DNA of 19,014 nucleotides. Source: an uncultured Aggregatibacter sp. (lineage in GTDB: Bacteria > Pseudomonadota > Gammaproteobacteria > Enterobacterales > Pasteurellaceae). Numbering within the stretch: position 1 is the stretch's first letter; each line of letters starts with the position of its first letter. The stretch spans positions 1 to 19,014 of the forward strand of contig NZ_CABFLM010000066.1 of assembly GCF_901873365.1 (NCBI RefSeq), read 5' to 3'. The notes under the pieces were generated by a model. It was not told the origin of the DNA, ran no database searches, and saw only the letters and a program-made list of their open reading frames with translations. This document shows, in pieces, positions 15,016 to 19,014 of the stretch. The position numbers were made by a program, and so were the translations under genes.

Positions 15016-15879
15016 TTATGCTTCCGAATCCACCACATCCGCTTTGCTCACCTCTGCCGGCGGGTTATCCGCCAACCAGTTCGCTAAACGGGCATAATCC
15101 GCAATGCTGAGATTTTCCGCTCGTGCATTCAAATCGATGTTAAGTGCGGTCAGATTTTCCGGTGAAAATAAGCCGGACAAGGCATTACGCAAGGTTTTGC
15201 GACGTTGATTAAATGCCTGCGAACAGACGCGATTAAGCCAATATAAATCCTTGACCGGGTGCGGCAGTGTGGCATGCGGGATTAAACGAACCACGGCAGA
15301 ATCGACTTTTGGCGCAGGCTTGAAGGCACTTGGTGGCACTTCCAACACCGGCATCACTTGGCAGAAATATTGCGCCATGATAGTCAATCTTCCGTAAGCC
15401 TTGCTATTTGGCGCAGCACATAGGCGTTTCACCACTTCTTTTTGCAACATGAAATGCATGTCTTGAATAATGTGATGATATTTAAACAAATGGAACATTA
15501 ACGGCGTAGAAATGTTATACGGCAAGTTACCAAACACGCGCAATTTTTGCCCTTTTTCTGCCAAATGTTCTTGTTCATAAAGAGAGGAAAAATCAAACTG
15601 CATGGCATCGGTTTCGATGACATTGAGTTTTTGATGTAAAAACGGGTGGTGACGTAAGCGCTCCGCCAAATCACGGTCAAGCTCCAATACAGTCAAGCGA
15701 TCTACCTGCTCCGCAACCGGCTCTGTCAATGCGCCCAACCCGGGACCGATTTCCACTAAAAATTGATTGGCTTGCGGATAAATTGCTGCCACGATATTTT
15801 GAATCACATTGTTGTCGTGCAAGAAATTTTGCCCGAACCGTTTACGCGCCGTATGACCTAAATGCTTTTTTGAATTCAT
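15016..15879 (-). CDS. rsmA: 16S rRNA (A1518/A1519) dimethyltransferase RsmA (KsgA)
   Basis: RsmA dimethylates two adjacent adenines in the 3' hairpin of 16S rRNA during small-subunit maturation; its loss gives kasugamycin resistance. The 287-residue product shows GQNFLHD (16-22), the SAM-binding EIGPGLGALT (43-52) and the catalytic NLPYN (118-122). RRKTLRNAL near the C-terminus is also typical. It precedes apaH by 15 bases. A TATAAT on the minus strand (15918-15923) lies 39 bases upstream of the ATG and may be its own -10, next to the surA terminator; the -35 is poor. Confidence 0.97.
   Translation of the reverse strand: MNSKKHLGHTARKRFGQNFLHDNNVIQNIVAAIYPQANQFLVEIGPGLGALTEPVAEQVDRLTVLELDRDLAERLRHHPFLHQKLNVIETDAMQFDFSSLYEQEHLAEKGQKLRVFGNLPYNISTPLMFHLFKYHHIIQDMHFMLQKEVVKRLCAAPNSKAYGRLTIMAQYFCQVMPVLEVPPSAFKPAPKVDSAVVRLIPHATLPHPVKDLYWLNRVCSQAFNQRRKTLRNALSGLFSPENLTALNIDLNARAENLSIADYARLANWLADNPPAEVSKADVVDSEA
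15142..15150 (+). repeat. Uptake signal core inside rsmA
   Basis: AAGTGCGGT on the plus strand overlaps codons for the NLTALNI segment of RsmA. It is a single copy. Confidence 0.85.
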
Positions 15880-15906
15880 TAAATAAGATCTTATAAAAAT
15901 AACGAA

Positions 15907-15915
15907 AAGTGCGGT
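15907..15915 (+). repeat. Uptake signal core between surA and rsmA
   Basis: AAGTGCGGT lies in the rsmA leader, between the candidate -10 at 15918-15923 and the rsmA ATG. It has no facing partner. Confidence 0.85.
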
Positions 15916-15927
15916 GTATTATAAAGC

Positions 15928-15952
15928 AAAATCCCGACCATTGGGTCGGGAT
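15928..15952 (-). terminator. Terminator after surA
   Basis: ATCCCGACC (15931-15939) and GGTCGGGAT (15944-15952) form a perfect 9-base stem with a 4-base loop. On the minus strand TTTTGCTTT follows. It lies six bases after the surA stop, so it probably separates surA from rsmA-apaH, with some read-through possible. Confidence 0.8.
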
Positions 15953-15957
15953 GATGA

Positions 15958-16881
15958 TTAATTTAAGTATTTAATGTCGGCACGTTTACGCAAGGCTTGC
16001 ACCCAATCACGGGCAGAATCTTGTAATTGTTGATTCACAATTTGCTCATAGGCCTTTTGACGATACGCTTCTTCCGTACGATCCCCTTGACGAGTATTCG
16101 TCACCTCTAAAATATGCCAACCGAATTCGGTTTTAAACGGCGCACTGATCACCCCTTTCTTAGCGCTACGAATCGCTTGACTGAATGGACCTACATACGC
16201 TTCCAGAAAGGCATAACCTAGGTTTCCGCCGTTAGCGCCAGATAGATAATCTTTAGAATATTTTAGTGCTGCCTCAGCAAATGTCATTTTGCCGGAAACA
16301 ATATCCGCTCGAATTTGTGTTAATTGCTTTTTCGCTTGTGCATCATTCAATAATGGATTTAGTTTCAATAAAATATGACGGACTTCGTATTCTGTTCCCT
16401 TCACATTTTCCATTTTTCCTTTCGCTTTTGCTTCTTTTTGCATTTTCTCCGCCAGTTCTTCCACTTGCTCACGCGTTACATCAACGCTTTGGCTAATAGC
16501 ATGGTTACGAACCTCTGCCATTAACACTTGTTGAGCAATCTGTTGGCGATATGCGTGGTAGTTAATCCCTTGATAATCAAGGGCATCCAACAACTGACCA
16601 AACGTTAATCCGTTTTGCGCAGCAATGCCTTCGATAATCTGATCAATTTTCGCTTCATTGACTTTAACACCGGACTCTTTTACCGCTTGATTGACCAGCA
16701 TATCATTAATCACTTTATCAATGGCCGCTTGACGGCTGGTTCTCTTATTGAGTATCGGCTTAATTTGACTTTCCAATACCGGCACACCATTAACAGTTGC
16801 CACCACTTTTTCTTCGGCTTGCACCTGTGTCGCCATAGCAAAGAAAACCAGCGCAACAGAAAAAATAGACTTAAAATTCAT
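15958..16881 (-). CDS. surA: Periplasmic chaperone / peptidyl-prolyl isomerase SurA (single parvulin domain)
   Basis: SurA escorts outer-membrane proteins through the periplasm. The 307-residue product begins with a clear signal peptide (1-22, cut after TQVQA). A SurA N-terminal domain follows (VVATVNGVPVLESQI, helices with ELxxQxI-like repeats). One parvulin domain spans about 163-262 (EYEVRHILLKLNP through GGNLGYAFLEAYVGPF to FGWHILEV), and a short C-terminal helix ends the chain. E. coli SurA is 428 residues with two parvulin domains; a one-domain form is usual in Pasteurellaceae as far as I recall. Position just before rsmA-apaH supports SurA over PpiD or PrsA, although pdxA, present between them in E. 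coli, is missing here. Confidence 0.92.
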   Translation of the reverse strand: MNFKSIFSVALVFFAMATQVQAEEKVVATVNGVPVLESQIKPILNKRTSRQAAIDKVINDMLVNQAVKESGVKVNEAKIDQIIEGIAAQNGLTFGQLLDALDYQGINYHAYRQQIAQQVLMAEVRNHAISQSVDVTREQVEELAEKMQKEAKAKGKMENVKGTEYEVRHILLKLNPLLNDAQAKKQLTQIRADIVSGKMTFAEAALKYSKDYLSGANGGNLGYAFLEAYVGPFSQAIRSAKKGVISAPFKTEFGWHILEVTNTRQGDRTEEAYRQKAYEQIVNQQLQDSARDWVQALRKRADIKYLN

Positions 16882-16951
16882 AGAGTAATATTCCTTAATC
16901 AGATTAAATGATGCTGTTTAGAGTATTAATTGGCTTAAAGGTTCACGAAGG

Positions 16952-17488
16952 TTATTTAGACAATAATGCGACTTCGTAACATTGATCAAACTGTTTTGTA
17001 CGAACTTGAATATTTTCATTACGGCTGGTAGGGACATTTTTGCCCACATAATCTGCCCGAATAGGCAATTCACGGTGACCACGATCCACAAAGATGACTA
17101 ACTCAATCCGAGATGCTCGCCCAAAATCTGTCAGCGCATCCAATGCCGCACGAATAGTACGACCGGTAAAAAGCACGTCATCTACAAGAATAATCTCTTT
17201 ATTCTGAATATTCATTTGCATTGATGCACCTTTATAAATTGGAGACATTTCCTCTTCTATCAGGCTAAGATCATCACGATAAAATGTAATATCTAAATCA
17301 AACGATGGCACATCCACTTGTGTTAACGCCATAATCTTTTGCCGGATCAATTCGGCAATTTCGGCACCACGGCGTTTAATCCCAACAATCACTAAATTAT
17401 CCAGCGTTTGATGCTTCTCAATAATCTCATGAGAAATCCGTGAAATCGTTCTTAAAAACTGATTTTCATCAACAATAATTTTTTCCAT
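16952..17488 (-). CDS. pyrR: Bifunctional pyrimidine regulator / uracil phosphoribosyltransferase PyrR
   Basis: PyrR has uracil phosphoribosyltransferase activity and in Gram-positive bacteria attenuates the pyr operon by binding mRNA. The 178-residue product shows the PRPP-binding loop LVDDVLFTGRT (101-111), the GIKRRG block (36-41), and DITFYRDDL (66-74), all typical of PyrR rather than plain Upp. I see no pyr biosynthesis gene or recognisable PyrR RNA-binding loop here, so in this species the enzyme role is more certain than the regulatory role. surA follows after 70 bases on the same strand. Confidence 0.94.
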   Translation of the reverse strand: MEKIIVDENQFLRTISRISHEIIEKHQTLDNLVIVGIKRRGAEIAELIRQKIMALTQVDVPSFDLDITFYRDDLSLIEEEMSPIYKGASMQMNIQNKEIILVDDVLFTGRTIRAALDALTDFGRASRIELVIFVDRGHRELPIRADYVGKNVPTSRNENIQVRTKQFDQCYEVALLSK

Positions 17489-17544
17489 AAGTTGTTACAT
17501 AAAAAGCGTAGTCAAAACGGGCACTATCTTAACATTTTTCAATA

Positions 17545-17582
17545 AAGTGCGGTTAAAAATATCCTCATTTTTAACCGCACTT
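17545..17582. repeat. Facing pair of uptake signals between divergent pyrR and apbE
   Basis: AAGTGCGGTTAAAAAT (17545-17560) pairs perfectly over 16 bases with 17567-17582, leaving a 6-base loop. Both copies include the A/T-rich extension of the full uptake signal. Unlike the coaA/crp pair it lies between divergent gene starts, and only weak T-rich tracts follow on either side, so terminator function is doubtful. Confidence 0.85.
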
Positions 17583-17717
17583 CATATACTTTAAGTTGAA
17601 TGATCAATGATAAGTCTACCTTAGTCAGACACCTTCTTGTACAATGCGAAGACTCTTTAACCTTTCATTACGTTGTTTGGCTAAAATGAGCTAAACATCA
17701 TCAACTCGAGGATTACG

Positions 17718-18797
17718 ATGCAACTTACCCCTATTATGTATGGATTATTCGCCGCAATGACTATCACATTAACGGCTTGCGATAAACCACAAACATCGGT
17801 AGAAAACACATCACTATCAACCCCAAAAGCTGAACAAATTGTTGCCCTTGCCGGGGAAACCATGGGAAGTACCTACCATATCAAATACTTAGAAAAAAAT
17901 AATTTTCCGGCTTCGCCTAAACAAGTCCATGAAGATATTGAAAAAATTCTTGTGGATGTTAATGCTAAAATGTCTACTTATATCAAGACCTCTGAGCTAA
18001 GCCAATTTAACCAAAATACACAAACCCAAACACCAATCGAAATCTCCTCTGATTTAGCCAAAGTGATCAAGGAAGCAATTCGGCTTAATAAGCTCACACA
18101 AGGGGCTTTAGATGTTACCGTTGGACCGGTTGTCAATCTTTGGGGATTTGGCCCAGAAAAACGCATAGAAAAACAACCCACAGAAGAACAACTTGCAGCA
18201 CGTCTGGCTTGGGTTGGTATCGACAAGTTAACACTTACTGAAAAAGCCGGAAAATTTTACCTTACTAAAGCCATTCCAGAACTGTACGTTGATCTTTCTT
18301 CCATCGCTAAAGGATTTGGTGTTGATCAGGTTGCAGATTATTTGGAAAGTCTTCAGATAGAAAATTATATGGTCGAAATCGGTGGGGAAATTCGTGCCAA
18401 AGGACATAATAGTGAAGGTAAGCCATGGCAAATTGCAATTGAGCGGCCAAGTTTCGATGGATCACAAATTGCTCAGCAAATTATTGGTATAAAAGATTTA
18501 GCTATGGCAACTTCCGGTAATTATCGTAACTATTTTGAACAAGATGGTATTCGCTTTTCCCATGAAATAGATCCGCATACCGGTCGTCCAATTCAACACG
18601 CACTCGCCTCAATAACTGTTTTAGCGCCTAGCTCCATGACCGCAGATGGCCTTTCTACGGGGTTATTTGTTCTTGGAGAAAAAAAAGCCATAGAAATTGC
18701 TGAACAAGAAAATTTGGCAATATTTATGATCATTAAAGAAGGTAAAGGCTACCGCACAGAAATGTCGAGTGCATTTAAGACGTTATTAGAACAATAG
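17718..18797 (+). CDS. apbE: FAD:protein FMN transferase ApbE (lipoprotein)
   Basis: ApbE transfers FMN from FAD to a threonine of target flavoproteins at the periplasmic face of the membrane, notably NqrB/NqrC of the Na+-NQR. The 359-residue product has a lipoprotein signal with lipobox LTAC and acylated Cys21. It then shows TMGSTYHIKY (48-57), LDVTVGPVVNLWGFG (131-145), YVDLSSIAKGFGVD, EIGGEIRAKG (about 220-229), ATSGNYRNY, HEIDPHTGRP (282-291) and the Mg-binding MTADGLST (307-314). GAGG lies six bases before the ATG. It stands alone here: pyrR diverges, an rRNA operon converges, and no nqr structural gene is adjacent. The length and all catalytic motifs are complete. Confidence 0.96.
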   Translation: MQLTPIMYGLFAAMTITLTACDKPQTSVENTSLSTPKAEQIVALAGETMGSTYHIKYLEKNNFPASPKQVHEDIEKILVDVNAKMSTYIKTSELSQFNQNTQTQTPIEISSDLAKVIKEAIRLNKLTQGALDVTVGPVVNLWGFGPEKRIEKQPTEEQLAARLAWVGIDKLTLTEKAGKFYLTKAIPELYVDLSSIAKGFGVDQVADYLESLQIENYMVEIGGEIRAKGHNSEGKPWQIAIERPSFDGSQIAQQIIGIKDLAMATSGNYRNYFEQDGIRFSHEIDPHTGRPIQHALASITVLAPSSMTADGLSTGLFVLGEKKAIEIAEQENLAIFMIIKEGKGYRTEMSSAFKTLLEQ

Positions 18798-18822
18798 TAA
18801 AAGCAAAATCAATCTTGACCTT

Positions 18823-18853
18823 AACATCATCCTACTCATCAGAGGATGATGTT
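18823..18853 (+). terminator. Possible terminator hairpin after apbE
   Basis: AACATCATCCT (18823-18833) pairs perfectly with AGGATGATGTT (18843-18853), leaving a 9-base loop, 26 bases after the apbE stop. No real T-run follows (GATTGATTC), so it may act as a stabiliser or a weak terminator. It also faces the incoming rRNA transcript. Confidence 0.55.
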
Positions 18854-18899
18854 GATTGATTCTCTCTCCAAATCATTCTCCATTCCCCACTTTTCCCCG

Positions 18900-18936
18900 A
18901 AAAATCAAAAACCCCCGATGCTCTCACATCAGGGGT
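18900..18936 (-). terminator. Terminator of the rRNA operon
   Basis: On the minus strand ACCCCTGATG and CATCGGGGGT (18911-18920 with 18927-18936) form a 10-base stem with one G-T pair and a 6-base loop, followed by TTTTTGATTTT. It lies about 10 bases after the 5S rRNA 3' end. Confidence 0.87.
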
Positions 18937-18946
18937 CCATACTAAT

Positions 18947-19014
18947 AAACTTGGCGGTGACCTACTCTCACATGGGAATCTCCCACACTACCATCGGCAT
19001 AACAGCGTTTCACT
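18947..19014 (-). rRNA. rrf: 5S ribosomal RNA, 3' part (window edge)
   Basis: The minus strand reads AGTGAAACGC, then GCCGATGGTAGTGTGGG, then GAGAGTAGGTCACCGCC, the conserved 3' half of bacterial 5S rRNA (about 68 of about 120 bases). The rest, and presumably 23S and 16S upstream, lie beyond the right edge. The exact 3' end is uncertain by a few bases. Confidence 0.94.

Noticed and set aside
16895..16907. TTAATC-A-GATTAA inverted repeat at the surA ribosome site
   Set aside because: The one-base spacer cannot form an RNA hairpin, and six A/T-rich bases per arm are easily found by chance.
17621..17645. Promoter for apbE with TACAAT as -10
   Set aside because: TACAAT at 17640-17645 is plausible, but no -35 fits at 16-18 bases, so I did not list it as a feature.

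Overview
The window looks like a stretch of core chromosome from a Pasteurellaceae bacterium of the Haemophilus/Aggregatibacter type. The evidence is the Haemophilus-type DNA uptake signal, core AAGTGCGGT, of which I count 17 copies by eye on both strands (about 0.9 per kb). The proteins (CRP, SlmA, MnmA, a one-domain SurA, PyrR, PnuC) and several gene neighbourhoods also fit this family. Genus is an inference; Aggregatibacter is my best guess. I see no insertion sequence, prophage, CRISPR array or obviously foreign gene block.

Left edge (1-771): the 5' end of tuf (EF-Tu) preceded by four tRNA genes, in transcription order Thr(TGT), Tyr(GTA), Gly(TCC), Thr(GGT), all on the minus strand behind a strong promoter. 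coaA (pantothenate kinase) diverges from it. This is the same order as thrU-tyrU-glyT-thrT-tufB next to coaA in E. coli.

1735-5032: a minus-strand gene string coaBC-dut-slmA-yheU-crp (CoA synthesis, dUTP hydrolysis, nucleoid occlusion, small unknown protein, global cAMP regulator). It ends at a bidirectional terminator made of two facing uptake signals, shared with coaA. Together coaA and coaBC cover the first three CoA steps after pantothenate.

5209-7381: plus-strand radC, rpmB, rpmG and mutM, with a very good promoter and a structured leader before rpmB and a terminator between rpmG and mutM. mutM meets mnmA tail to tail.

7390-9147: minus-strand nqrM (Na+-NQR maturation), a 4-oxalocrotonate-tautomerase-like gene and mnmA (tRNA 2-thiolation). 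A DUF4298 gene (9306-9623) diverges from nqrM.

9678-14079: minus-strand rapA-rluA (RNA polymerase recycling ATPase and rRNA/tRNA pseudouridine synthase), with pnuC (nicotinamide riboside uptake) diverging from rapA.

14173-17488: minus-strand pyrR, surA, rsmA/ksgA and apaH (pyrimidine regulator/UPRTase, outer-membrane protein chaperone, 16S rRNA dimethylase, Ap4A hydrolase).

17718-19014: plus-strand apbE, the flavin transferase lipoprotein that loads FMN onto the Na+-NQR, facing the 3' end and terminator of a minus-strand rRNA operon (partial 5S rRNA at the right edge). No nqrA-F genes are in the window, so the two Na+-NQR maturation genes present (nqrM, apbE) lie about 8.6 kb apart and away from the structural genes.

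No intergenic gap exceeds about 230 bases. I did not find a convincing undescribed system. The best leads are regulatory: the rpmB leader, the paired uptake signals between pyrR and apbE, a CRP-like site before pnuC, and the nqrM-tautomerase pairing.
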